DNA from: Pseudomonas paraversuta
Lineage (GTDB): Bacteria; Pseudomonadota; Gammaproteobacteria; Pseudomonadales; Pseudomonadaceae
Direction of reading: 5' to 3'
Length of the DNA: 64,000 nucleotides
Assembly (NCBI RefSeq): GCF_904063065.1
Contig: NZ_CAJFCL010000002.1
Span: 372,001-436,000, forward strand
Made by a program: the position numbers and the translations under genes. A model generated the notes under the pieces. That model had not been told where the DNA came from. It did not search any database and saw only the letters and a list, made by a program, of their open reading frames with translations. This document shows positions 52,761-62,279 of this stretch, piece by piece (within the stretch, counting starts at the first letter, position 1; every line of letters starts with the position of its first letter).

Positions 52761-53840
52761 TACCGCTACCGATTTAACCTGTATCCAGAGGTTTTGCCCC
52801 GGATGCAGGTTCAACTGGTCACGGGAGTAGCGGGTGATACGGGCCAGCATTGCACAGCCATCCACATCCAGCCGCACCAGAACATGGGCCTGATTATCAG
52901 CCCCGGTTTCGCTGATGACGGTGGCCTGCAGGCTGTTGAGAATGCTGCTGTGCTCACTGGGGTCCAGGCTCAGGCTGATGTCGCGGGCCTGTACCTTGAG
53001 CCGCAACGTCTGGCCGACTGCCAGCGGCCCATGGGCAACTCTCAGGTGTTGCGTGCTGCCTGGCAGTCGCAGGGTCAGCAGGTTGTAGTGCGCATCATAA
53101 GCAGCGACCCTGCCTTCGATCACCACCCCGGCGTCGTCATCCCGAGCAAGGGGTAGATCAAGCCTGGCCAGGGTTTCACCGATCGGACCACTGGCAAGCG
53201 CCTTGCCTTCACTGAGCAACACCATATGGTCAGCCAGACGTGCAACTTCGTCCTGGGAGTGGCTCACGTAGAGCACCGGAATATCCAGCTCGGCGTGCAG
53301 ACGTTGCAGATAGGGCAGGATTTCACGCTTGCGCTGGCTGTCCAGAGCCGCCAGCGGTTCGTCCATCAGCAATAGCTTCGGGCTTGTCAGTAGCGCCCGG
53401 GCGAGACCGACCCGCTGGCGTTCGCCGCCGGACAAGTTATTGGGCGTGCGCTGCAGCAGGTGGGTAATACCCAGCAATTCGGTGGCATGGGCCAGGTCCA
53501 CCCGCCGCTCATTGCGCGCAATGCGCCGCAGTCCGAACTCCAGATTGGCCAGCACCGACAGGTGCGGGAACAGGCTGGCTTCCTGAAAGATGTAACCCAG
53601 TGCGCGTTTATGTACCGGTACGAACAGATTGCTCTGGCTGTCCTGCCAGACTTCATCATTGATTTGCACAAAGGCCTGGCCGGCACGTTCAAGTCCGGCT
53701 ATGCAGCGCAAACAGGTAGTTTTCCCCGAGCCGGAATGGCCATAGAGTGCCGTCACCCCCTTGCCGGGCAGTTGCAGGTCCAGGTCCAGGTCAAATCCCG
53801 GGTAACTGAGTTGCAGTCGGACATTTATCTGCGAGGTCAT
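52752..53840 (-). CDS. modC: Molybdate ABC transporter ATP-binding protein
   Basis: 362 aa from ATG 53840 with GGAG upstream; a TTG at 53846 would overlap the modB stop. Walker A is 'GHSGSGKTT', the signature is '[16 protein letters not shown]' and Walker B is '[12 protein letters not shown]'. The C-terminal third is a TOBE/Mop molybdate-binding domain ('[19 protein letters not shown]', 'LVRLDVDG'). It powers molybdate import. Third gene of the operon modABC. Confidence 0.95.
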   Translation of the reverse strand: MTSQINVRLQLSYPGFDLDLDLQLPGKGVTALYGHSGSGKTTCLRCIAGLERAGQAFVQINDEVWQDSQSNLFVPVHKRALGYIFQEASLFPHLSVLANLEFGLRRIARNERRVDLAHATELLGITHLLQRTPNNLSGGERQRVGLARALLTSPKLLLMDEPLAALDSQRKREILPYLQRLHAELDIPVLYVSHSQDEVARLADHMVLLSEGKALASGPIGETLARLDLPLARDDDAGVVIEGRVAAYDAHYNLLTLRLPGSTQHLRVAHGPLAVGQTLRLKVQARDISLSLDPSEHSSILNSLQATVISETGADNQAHVLVRLDVDGCAMLARITRYSRDQLNLHPGQNLWIQVKSVAVLV

Positions 53841-53842
53841 GC

Positions 53843-54523
53843 TCAACTCCAGCTTGCTTGAGATTTGCGGCTCGAGTACAGCGCCAGTAACACCAAAAAC
53901 GAAAACACCAGCATTGCGCCAGCCAGCCAGTGTGCCTGTGCATACTCCAGGGCTTCGACGTGATCGTAGATCTGTACTGAAACCACCCGGGTTTTCTCGG
54001 GAATGTTGCCGCCAATCATCAAGACCACGCCAAATTCACCCACGGTGTGGGCAAAGCCCAAAATTGCAGCAGTGATAAAACCAGGTCGCGCCAGGGGCAG
54101 AACCACGCTAAAGAAGGTATCCCACGGATTGGCGCGCAAGGTGGCAGCCACCTCCAGTGGCCTGGGGCCAATGGCCGTAAATGCGTTCTGCAAAGGCTGT
54201 ACGACAAAGGGCATGGAGTAGATGACCGAGCCTATCACCAGGCCTGCGAAGCTGAAGGTCAGGGTGCCAAGGCCGATGGCCTGGGTGAACTGGCCCACAT
54301 AACCATGGGGCCCCATCGCCAGTAGCAGATAGAAGCCGATCACGGTGGGTGGCAATACCAGAGGCAGGGCGACAATTGCCCCGATCGGTCCCCGTAACCG
54401 TGACCGGGTATGGGCCAGCCACAGTGCAATGGGAGTGCCGATCAGAAGCAAAATGACCGTGGTCAGTGACGCCAGTTTCAGGGTCAGCCAGATTGCGGCG
54501 AAGTCAGCACTCGAGAGCGTCAT
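53843..54523 (-). CDS. modB: Molybdate ABC transporter permease
   Basis: 226 aa with about five to six membrane helices. 'LALPLVLPP'-type text reads here as '[20 protein letters not shown]'. The EAA loop is '[20 protein letters not shown]', and '[20 protein letters not shown]' is diagnostic for ModB. It starts directly after the modA stop and ends 3 nt before modC, so the operon is tight. Confidence 0.95.
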   Translation of the reverse strand: MTLSSADFAAIWLTLKLASLTTVILLLIGTPIALWLAHTRSRLRGPIGAIVALPLVLPPTVIGFYLLLAMGPHGYVGQFTQAIGLGTLTFSFAGLVIGSVIYSMPFVVQPLQNAFTAIGPRPLEVAATLRANPWDTFFSVVLPLARPGFITAAILGFAHTVGEFGVVLMIGGNIPEKTRVVSVQIYDHVEALEYAQAHWLAGAMLVFSFLVLLALYSSRKSQASWS

Positions 54524-55303
<780 letters not shown>

Positions 55304-55359
55304 TTAGAGGCGAGGGCGGCCCATCTTTATTGAGTTGTATCGGGCGCTAGGAAGATAAA

Positions 55360-55383
55360 CGGTATATAAAAAAATACATAGCG
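55360..55383. promoter_or_regulatory. ModE-like operator upstream of modABC
   Basis: A 24-bp imperfect inverted repeat, CGGTATAT-N7-TACATAGCG. It has the same length and almost the same half-sites as the E. coli ModE site (CGTTATAT-N7-TACATAACG, from memory). It suggests repression by a ModE protein with molybdate; no modE gene is in the window. Confidence 0.7.
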
Positions 55384-55412
55384 TTTTGCTGTCTGGCGCA
55401 GTGCCCCGTGAC

Positions 55413-56069
55413 TCAGCCTGCCTTGCGCAGAGTGATATTTATGCGTTGTTCTCCCAATACCGGGTGCTGCCCCGGCTGGATTGGCAGCACACCGTGGTAG
55501 CGCAGGCGGTCAACGCCACCCCAGACCACGATGTCACCATGAAATAAGGAAATGCGTTGTGCCGGGTCGCTGCGCTCAAAGCCGCCAAACTGAAAAACAG
55601 CCGGCAACCCCAAAGAGATCGAGACAATGGGCGCTTCAAGGGAACGTTCGTTTTTGTCCTGATGCAGAGACATTTTTGCCCCGGGGACGTAGCAATTGAT
55701 CAGGCAGGCATCGGGGACGAAATGTTCAAAGCCTGCTGCGCCTGCGGCCGCTTTGGCCAGCGCGAGGAAGGTGTCGGGCATGGCAGGCCAGGGCTGCTTG
55801 CGCAACGGGTCGACCGGGCTGTAACTGTAGCCATTGCAATCACTGGTCCAGCCCAATTCGCCACAGCTGCTCAAGCGCGCCGACATGGTGAAACCGCCGG
55901 GCGTCTGCATGTGCCGAAAAGGTGACTGGATCAAGACGCCGGCCAGAGCCTGCAAGAGTGCCTCGGCCCACGGCAAGGCAAACCCGCGAAGCACAAACCC
56001 CTGCTCGCTGATGCTTTGCAGTCGGGCGGGTTGCTGCAGGTCCTCGTCAGCAAACAGGTCGAGAGTCAT
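55413..56069 (-). CDS. alkB: AlkB-family 2-oxoglutarate/Fe(II) DNA demethylase
   Basis: 218 aa, matching E. coli AlkB length. Iron ligands are His and Asp in 'SLHQDKNE' and His in 'RYHGV'. The 2-oxoglutarate Arg is in 'QRINITLRKA', and 'NCYVPGAKMS' is also conserved. It removes methyl groups from 1-meA and 3-meC by oxidation. It precedes no ada gene here. The small GTG-start gene at 56073 is 3 nt upstream, so they may be co-transcribed. Confidence 0.93.
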   Translation of the reverse strand: MTLDLFADEDLQQPARLQSISEQGFVLRGFALPWAEALLQALAGVLIQSPFRHMQTPGGFTMSARLSSCGELGWTSDCNGYSYSPVDPLRKQPWPAMPDTFLALAKAAAGAAGFEHFVPDACLINCYVPGAKMSLHQDKNERSLEAPIVSISLGLPAVFQFGGFERSDPAQRISLFHGDIVVWGGVDRLRYHGVLPIQPGQHPVLGEQRINITLRKAG

Positions 56070-56072
56070 TGG

Positions 56073-56252
56073 TTAAAGCGGCTTGCTCGCTTTGACATCA
56101 GTGATCTTGTCGTCCGAGCCGGCGTGAATGATTTCAAGCGCTGCGCGGGCTTCTTCATCGGAGCCGGTGGGTAGCTGTGCAAACTCGAAACGACGCTCGC
56201 CGTTGAGTTTGTACTTGATCACGTATTTAGTGGTGTTACGCGTAGTGTCCAC
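56073..56252 (-). CDS. Small hypothetical protein (59 aa)
   Basis: GTG start at 56252 with AGGAAA upstream. The sequence has 'NTTKYVIKYKLNGERRFEFA' and 'SDEEARAALEIIHAG', a small alpha/beta pattern with ordered strands and one helix. It ends 3 nt before the alkB start on the same strand, so an operon is likely. Short but well formed; no family recognised. Confidence 0.65.
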   Translation of the reverse strand: MDTTRNTTKYVIKYKLNGERRFEFAQLPTGSDEEARAALEIIHAGSDDKITDVKASKPL

Positions 56253-56288
56253 AATATTTCCTGTCTTTGAAGGCCGGGGATGTCAGGC

Positions 56289-56591
56289 TTAGCGGAGTTT
56301 GGAGCTGGAGCGACGCACGATCTTGATCGTAGGCTGGAAGCTTGGCTTGCGGGTCACGCTAATCGCCCGGCTGGTAACGGTATCAATGGTGATGTTCCAG
56401 AAGCCGGTGCTGGGTGCCGTGATTCTGGCCGGGAAATCCTTGAATGCGCCGCCGTGGTAGGAGTGACGGCCACCATTTTTGAAGCTGCGAAAATGTGCGT
56501 CGCTCATCAGGCGAATATTGCAGGGTTGAGAGCACTCGATGACGACAATGTCGTCTTCGTTAAGGTGCTCGCGCTGGTGAATAAATTTCAT
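56289..56591 (-). CDS. DUF1883 domain protein
   Basis: 100 aa. 'MKFIHQREHLNEDDIVVIEC', 'FRSFKNGGRHSYHGGAF' and 'PSTGFWNITIDTV' are the DUF1883 pattern. The fold is a small beta-sandwich of unknown role, sometimes joined to TIR or other defence-like modules elsewhere. Here it is the bare domain with a basic C-terminus. It sits 36 nt before the 59-aa gene on the same strand. Confidence 0.85.
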   Translation of the reverse strand: MKFIHQREHLNEDDIVVIECSQPCNIRLMSDAHFRSFKNGGRHSYHGGAFKDFPARITAPSTGFWNITIDTVTSRAISVTRKPSFQPTIKIVRRSSSKLR

Positions 56592-56801
56592 GGGGGCTCC
56601 AAGGGGAGGGCTTTAGCTGAAAAATCAGCAAGATAGCATGTGCTTTAGTCCAAAAAGGAGACTAAAGCCGCATATTATGCCTCGATGCAGACAAGTCTGA
56701 CGCAAAACGCGGATAATTCGCCACAATTGAATATTTATTCCCTGTGGCCGGGGAGAAAACCTGGAGATCCACTGTCGTAGGATCTTTAACGGAGGAAATG
56801 T

Positions 56802-57152
56802 ATGAAGCGGGGCGTTCTGTTGGCAATGCTGGTTTTGGGTGGCTGTGCATCAGTCACGGATATAGAACAGACGCTGCCCACCATGAGTGTGATATCAGGC
56901 AAGAAGCCTGATGCGTACGCTCAGTGCCTGGTACAACAACTGTCCAGTACTCGAAGGGCGCCACAAATTGAGCCGCATAAAGAAGGTTTACGAATCATCG
57001 TCCCGCAAAAGCTGACGTCGAATCCTACAGCCGTGATTGATATTGAAGAGCGTTCCGGCGGCAGCAGCATCAAGGTCTATGAAAGCATGTCCAACGTGCC
57101 GGTGCGTCCGGGAGATATCCGCAAAGCCGCAACCCATTGTATTTCTGGTTGA
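56802..57152 (+). CDS. Putative lipoprotein
   Basis: 116 aa: 'GVLLAMLVLGGC' gives a lipobox with the lipid-bearing Cys near residue 15. 'DAYAQCLVQQLSS' and 'HCISG' hold two more Cys. GGAGG lies 6 nt before the ATG. A beta-rich middle ('GLRIIVPQKLTSNP'). No known domain; a strong terminator follows at 57187. Confidence 0.78.
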   Translation: MKRGVLLAMLVLGGCASVTDIEQTLPTMSVISGKKPDAYAQCLVQQLSSTRRAPQIEPHKEGLRIIVPQKLTSNPTAVIDIEERSGGSSIKVYESMSNVPVRPGDIRKAATHCISG

Positions 57153-57186
57153 TCGCTGGCAATCCGGGCCCACTGTCGCCTCTGTA

Positions 57187-57224
57187 AAACCTGACGGCTG
57201 CTGCTTGCGGTGTCAGGTTTTTTT
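57187..57224 (+). terminator. Rho-independent terminator
   Basis: Stem AAACCTGAC / GTCAGGTTT with a 16-nt loop and a T-run, 34 nt after the lipoprotein stop. Confidence 0.85.
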
Positions 57225-57343
57225 GTGCCCGGGATTAAACCCGGTGCAAGTGCAGAGGGCGTTCAGACAGCAAGCCGGGGCTTGGCGTTAGCGGCAGGTT
57301 ATTGCTGTGGCCAGTGGTATCTCCAAGGTCTGTCCTGAGCAAA

Positions 57344-57625
57344 CTACTTGCACACCACCACAATATTTCGGCTGTTGAAATTGCCCACATCTACGCCCAA
57401 GGTTTTCTGACTATTGTCCGCCACCGGTGAGCCGTCAGTTCCCACAATGCTGTAGCCGGTCCCGGCACAGGAGGCGTCAGCCTTTTCGTAGCACTTGGCC
57501 CAGGACATGGCCTCGCCAGAACAGTCTATGCTCAGTCCTTGCTTGCCATCCACCAGATAGGTGCTGGATGCAGTGGCACAGCCGCCAAGAACCAATAGTG
57601 CAAGAAGCGTCAGGGGCTTATTCAT
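57344..57625 (-). CDS. Putative lipoprotein
   Basis: 93 aa: 'LTLLALLVLGGCATASS' gives a clean lipobox (LGGC). The mature part has four Cys ('SIDCSGEAMSWAKCYEKADA', 'SCAGTGYSIVG', 'VVVCK'), probably two disulfides. This pattern is common among small Pseudomonas lipoproteins of unknown role. It follows a 63-aa gene on the same strand by 26 nt. Confidence 0.8.
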   Translation of the reverse strand: MNKPLTLLALLVLGGCATASSTYLVDGKQGLSIDCSGEAMSWAKCYEKADASCAGTGYSIVGTDGSPVADNSQKTLGVDVGNFNSRNIVVVCK

Positions 57626-57651
57626 CAGGGTCAGTCTTCGAGAGTTAGGGG

Positions 57652-57843
57652 TCAGGATTTATTGTTGCGTCGACGGGCTGCGGGTGCTGGCTGATCCTGG
57701 AGTACAGAGGCAACCTCTACTGCGGCCTGTTCCGACTCAAAAGGACCGGCGACTTGCTCGTCAGCCGAGTCGGTAATCCACCATTGATTCGGGCTGACAT
57801 TTTTTATCAGGTAACCGTTGATGCTGTTTGTTGTGGCGGGCAT
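57652..57843 (-). CDS. Small hypothetical protein (63 aa)
   Basis: 'NGYLIKNVSPNQWWITDSAD' and 'AGPFESEQAAVEVASVL' give an 'SPOR-like/GYF-like' short strand-helix pattern, and the C-terminus is basic ('AARRRNNKS'). It is upstream of the lipoprotein gene on the same strand. Real gene judged by pattern; function unknown. Confidence 0.55.
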   Translation of the reverse strand: MPATTNSINGYLIKNVSPNQWWITDSADEQVAGPFESEQAAVEVASVLQDQPAPAARRRNNKS

Positions 57844-58126
57844 GGTGCAGTGGCCTTGTTGGCGGGGGAATGGGCGTAATAATAGCGCTTATTCAGGGCT
57901 TAAAGCTCGAGTAATGCCAGTTTGCCCACACTGCTTGAGAGCCCGTGCGGGCTGGTCCACAGGTCATGTGGAGCAGTGGCGATTAGAAAAACAGGCAATA
58001 AGTGAACTAACTGGCGCAAATTTTCTCTATGTTGGCATCAGTTTGCTATCGGGAGGCATTGTAAGCTCGAAGCCGCCTGATTAGACTGCGCCAAAATTCG
58101 AACGTACAGCCCTTTTAAGGACTCAT

Positions 58127-58966
58127 ATGATCAAGAAATGCTTGTTCCCAGCAGCCGGTTACGGCACTCGCTTTTTGCCAGCGACCAAAGCCATGCCTAA
58201 AGAAATGCTGCCGGTGGTGAACAAGCCACTGATCCAGTACGGGGTTGAAGAAGCACTGGACGCTGGCCTGAACGAAATCTCCATCGTGACCGGACGTGGC
58301 AAGCGCGCACTGGAAGACCACTTCGATATCAGCTACGAGCTGGAAAACCAGATCAAGGGCACAGATAAAGAAAAGTACCTGGTCGGTATCCGTCGCCTGC
58401 TGAGCGAATGTTCTTTCTCTTACACCCGTCAAACCGAAATGAAAGGCCTGGGTCACGCGATTCTGACCGGCCGCCCGCTGATCGGCGACGAACCCTTTGC
58501 CGTAGTACTGGCGGACGACCTGTGCGTCAACCTGGAAGGCGACGGTGTTCTGACGCAAATGGTCAAGCTGTACAACCAGTATCGCTGCACCATCATTGCG
58601 ATCCAGGAAGTTGATCCCCAGGAAACCAACAAGTACGGCGTTATCGCTGGCGACCTGATTGGCGACGACCTGTACCGCGTGCGCAACATGGTTGAAAAAC
58701 CGGCGCCCGAAGATGCTCCTTCGAACCTGGCCATTATCGGTCGCTACATCCTGACTCCGGATATTTTCGAACTGATCAAACAGACCGAGCCGGGTAAAGG
58801 TGGCGAGATCCAGATCACCGACGCCTTGATGAAACAGGCGCAAAACGGTTGCGTAATTGCCTACAAATTCAAAGGCAAGCGTTTCGACTGCGGTGGTGCT
58901 GAAGGCTACATCGAAGCCACCAACTTCTGCTTCGAGAACTTCTACAAAACGGGCAAAGCTTACTAA
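58127..58966 (+). CDS. galU: UTP-glucose-1-phosphate uridylyltransferase
   Basis: 279 aa. The nucleotide loop 'FPAAGYGTRFLPATKAMPKE' opens the protein. 'KPLIQYGVEEAL', 'GLGHAILTGRPLIGDEPFAV', 'LADDLC' and 'RFDCGGAEGYIEA' complete the family pattern. It makes UDP-glucose from UTP and glucose-1-P, the product of Pgm in this window, for LPS, exopolysaccharide and cellulose. AAGGA precedes the ATG, and a terminator follows. Confidence 0.97.
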   Translation: MIKKCLFPAAGYGTRFLPATKAMPKEMLPVVNKPLIQYGVEEALDAGLNEISIVTGRGKRALEDHFDISYELENQIKGTDKEKYLVGIRRLLSECSFSYTRQTEMKGLGHAILTGRPLIGDEPFAVVLADDLCVNLEGDGVLTQMVKLYNQYRCTIIAIQEVDPQETNKYGVIAGDLIGDDLYRVRNMVEKPAPEDAPSNLAIIGRYILTPDIFELIKQTEPGKGGEIQITDALMKQAQNGCVIAYKFKGKRFDCGGAEGYIEATNFCFENFYKTGKAY

Positions 58967-58994
58967 CAGAGCCCGTCTGTAACGTTTCAAGAGA

Positions 58995-59017
58995 AAGCCA
59001 CCTGCGGGTGGTTTTTT
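58995..59017 (+). terminator. Terminator after galU
   Basis: Stem AGCCACC / GGTGGTT with a 4-nt loop and T-run, 29 nt after the galU stop. Confidence 0.85.
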
Positions 59018-59097
59018 CGTTTTTTTACATTCGTCAGCACCGGTGCTGGTCAATCGCGCTGAAGTGATTATGCTGATGAGCTGCCCAGGAGATAGAA

Positions 59098-60456
59098 ATG
59101 GCCTACGAATTTGATTTGTTTGTAATTGGTGCGGGATCCGGCGGTGTGCGCGCGGCCCGTTTTGCTGCAGGTTTCGGTGCCAAAGTCGCGGTAGCTGAAA
59201 GCCGCTATTTGGGCGGTACGTGCGTCAACGTCGGGTGTGTACCCAAAAAGCTGCTGGTCTACGGCGCACATTTTTCCGAGGATTTCGAACAGGCTTCGGG
59301 GTTTGGCTGGAGCCTGGGCGAGGCGAAGTTTGACTGGCCAACCCTGATCGCCAACAAGGACCGCGAGATTCATCGTCTCAATGGCATCTACCGCAACCTG
59401 CTGGTCAACAGTGGCGTGACCCTGCTCGAAGGCCACGCCAGACTGACCGGTCCCAACGAAGTGGAGGTCAACGGTCAGCGCCACACCGCCAAGAACATAC
59501 TGATTGCTACCGGTGGCTGGCCGCAGATCCCTGAAATCCCGGGTCACGAACACGCGATCAGCTCCAACGAAGCGTTCTTTCTTAAAGAGTTGCCAAAGCG
59601 TGTACTGGTCGTGGGCGGTGGTTACATTGCGGTGGAGTTTGCCGGGATTTTCCACGGGCTGGGCGCCACGACTTCGTTGCTGTATCGCGGCGAGATGTTC
59701 TTGCGCGGTTTCGACGGAGCGGTGCGCAAGCATCTGCACCAAGAGTTGATCAAGCGCGGGATGGACGTGCAATTCAACGCCGATATTGCCCGTATCGACA
59801 AGCAGGCGGATGGCAGCCTCAAAGCCACCCTCAAAGATGGCCGCGAGCTGGTTGCCGATTGCGTGTTCTATGCCACCGGACGTCGTCCGATGCTCGATAA
59901 CCTGGGGCTGGAGAACACCGGGGTCAAACTCGACGAGCGCGGTTTTGTTGAAGTGGACGAGCTGTACCAAAGCGCCGAGCCATCGATTCTGGCGATTGGC
60001 GACGTGATTGGCCGGGTACAGTTGACGCCGGTTGCACTGGCCGAAGGCATGGCCGTGGCACGGCGTCTGTTCAAGCCTGAGCAGTACCGCCCAGTGGACT
60101 ACAAGATGATCCCGACTGCGGTGTTCAGCTTGCCGAATATCGGCACCGTGGGCTTGAGCGAAGAGCAGGCGATTGAAGACGGGCACCAGGTGCGGATTTT
60201 CGAGAGCAGCTTCCGGCCGATGAAACTGACCCTCACAGAGTGCCAGGAACGCACACTGATGAAGCTGGTGGTTGATGCCGACACCGATAAAGTGCTGGGC
60301 TGCCACATGGTCGGACCAGAGGCGGGGGAGATCGTCCAGGGCCTGGCAATTGCCTTGAAGGCCGGCGCCACCAAGCAGCATTTCGACGAAACCATCGGCG
60401 TGCACCCGACCGCAGCCGAAGAGTTCGTGACCATGCGTACCCCGGCCAAAGGTTAA
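59098..60456 (+). CDS. gor: Glutathione-disulfide reductase
   Basis: 452 aa. FAD loop '[16 protein letters not shown]', redox disulfide '[13 protein letters not shown]', NADPH loop '[13 protein letters not shown]' and the C-terminal '[11 protein letters not shown]' with the catalytic His. It regenerates reduced glutathione with NADPH. The active-site region is intact and the length normal. AGGAGAT lies before the ATG. It is commonly next to galU in Pseudomonas. The repeat array begins 23 nt after the stop. Confidence 0.96.
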   Translation: MAYEFDLFVIGAGSGGVRAARFAAGFGAKVAVAESRYLGGTCVNVGCVPKKLLVYGAHFSEDFEQASGFGWSLGEAKFDWPTLIANKDREIHRLNGIYRNLLVNSGVTLLEGHARLTGPNEVEVNGQRHTAKNILIATGGWPQIPEIPGHEHAISSNEAFFLKELPKRVLVVGGGYIAVEFAGIFHGLGATTSLLYRGEMFLRGFDGAVRKHLHQELIKRGMDVQFNADIARIDKQADGSLKATLKDGRELVADCVFYATGRRPMLDNLGLENTGVKLDERGFVEVDELYQSAEPSILAIGDVIGRVQLTPVALAEGMAVARRLFKPEQYRPVDYKMIPTAVFSLPNIGTVGLSEEQAIEDGHQVRIFESSFRPMKLTLTECQERTLMKLVVDADTDKVLGCHMVGPEAGEIVQGLAIALKAGATKQHFDETIGVHPTAAEEFVTMRTPAKG

Positions 60457-60478
60457 GAGCCGGCTCCCACACCTGCCT

Positions 60479-62270
60479 GTAGGAGCGAGCTTGCTCGCGA
60501 TGGCGGCGACGCGGTTTACCTGAAAAACCGCGTTACCCGCATCGCCGGCAAGCCGGCTCTCACACCAAAAACAGCATGCCCAACCCCGGCCTATACCTGT
60601 AGGAGCGAGCTTGCTCGCGATGGCGGCGACGCGGTTTACCTGATAAACCGCGTTATCCGTATCGCCGGCAAGCCGGCTCTCACACCAAAAACAGCATGCC
60701 CAACCCCGGCCTATACCTGTAGGAGCGAGCTTGCTCGCGATGGCGGTGACGCGGTTTACCTGAAGAACCGCGTTACCCGCATCGCCGGCAAGCCGGCTCC
60801 CACACCAAAAACAGCATGCTCAACACCGGCCTGTACCTGTAGGAGCGAGCTTGCTCGCGATGGCGGCGACGCGGTTTACCTGATGAACCGCGTTACCCGC
60901 ATCGCCGGCAAGCCGGCTCCCACAACAAAAACAGCATGCTCAACTCCGGCCTGTACCTGTAGGAGCGAGCTTGCTCGCGATGTCCGCGACGCGGTTTACC
61001 TGAAGAACCGCGTTACCCGCATCGCCGGCAAGCCGGCTCCCACACCAAAAACAGCATGCTCAACCCCGGCCTATACCTGTAGGAGCGAGCTTGCTCGCGA
61101 TGGCCGCGACGCGGTTTACCTGACGAACCGCGTTATCCGCATCGCCGGCAAGCCGGCTCCCACACCAAAAACAGCATGCCCAACTCCGGCCTGTACCTGT
61201 AGGAGCGAGCTTGCTCGCGATGTCCGCGACGCGGTTTACCTGAAGAACCGCGTTACCCGCATCGCCGGCAAGCCGGCTCCCACAACAAAAACAGCATGCT
61301 CAACTCCGGCCTGTACCTGTAGGAGCGAGCTTGCTCGCGATGGCGGCGACGCGGTTTACCTGATGAACCGCGTTACCCGCATCGCCGGTAAGCCGGCTCC
61401 CACAACAAAAAACAGCATGCCCAACCCCGGCCTATACCTGTGGGAGCGAGCTTGCTCGCGATGGCGGTGACGCGGTTTACATGATGAACCGCGTTACCCG
61501 CATCGCCGGCAAGCCGGCTCCCACAACAAAAAACAGCATGCCCAACCCCGGCCTATACCTGTGGGAGCGAGCTTGCTCGCGATGGCGGCGACGCGGTTTA
61601 CCTGATGAACCGCGTTACCCGCATCGCCGGTAAGCCGGCTCCCACAACAAAAAACAGCATGCCCAACCCCGGCCTATACCTGTGGGAGCGAGCTTGCTCG
61701 CGATGGCGGTGACGCGGTTTACATGATGAACCGCGTTACCCGCATCGCCGGCAAGCCGGCTCCCACAACAAAAACAGCATGCTCAACACCGGCCTGTACC
61801 TGTAGGAGCGAGCTTGCTCGCGATGGCCGCGACGCGGTTTACCTGAAGAACCGCGTTACCCGCATCGCCGGCAAGCCGGCTCCCACACCAAAAACAGCAT
61901 GCTCAACACCGGCCTGTACCTGTAGGAGCGAGCTTGCTCGCGATGTCCGCGACGCGGTTTACCTGACGAACCGCGTTATCCGCATCGCCGGCAAGCCGGC
62001 TCTCACACCAAAAACAGCATGCCCAACCCCGGCCTGTACCTGTAGGAGCGAGCTTGCTCGCGATGGCCGCGATGGCCGCGATGCGGTTTACATGATGAAC
62101 CGTGTTAACCGTATCGCCGGCAAGCCGGCTCCCACACCAAAAACAGCATGCCCAACCCCGGCCTGTACCTGTAGGAGCGAGCTTGCTCGCGATGGCGGCG
62201 ATGCGGTTTACATGATGAACCGCGTTACCCGCATCGCCGGCAAGCCGGCTCCCACAACCAAAAAGAGCAT
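60479..62270. repeat. Tandem array of about 15 BIME (paired REP) units
   Basis: Units start at 60479, 60599, 60719, 60839, 60959, 61079, 61199, 61319, 61440, 61561, 61682, 61802, 61922, 62042 and 62171. The period is 120 bp, or 121 bp where an extra A occurs; unit 14 has a 9-bp insert. Each unit has a left REP (GGAGCGAGCTTGCTCGCGAT) and a right REP in inverse orientation (CGCCGGCAAGCCGGCTCCCA). A small central palindrome, GCGGTT...AACCGC, lies between them. The two REPs match at 29 of 38 positions. The array fills the whole gap between convergent gor and bcsC-like genes. Confidence 0.97.
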
Positions 62271-62279
62271 GCGCATCAG

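Noticed and set aside
58115..60405. Long reverse frames opposite galU and gor (312 and 445 codons)
   Set aside because: Shadow frames produced by high-GC codon bias of two well-identified genes.
60479..62270. CRISPR array
   Set aside because: The repeats are 120 bp, contain inverted REPs, and have no unique spacers or cas genes.
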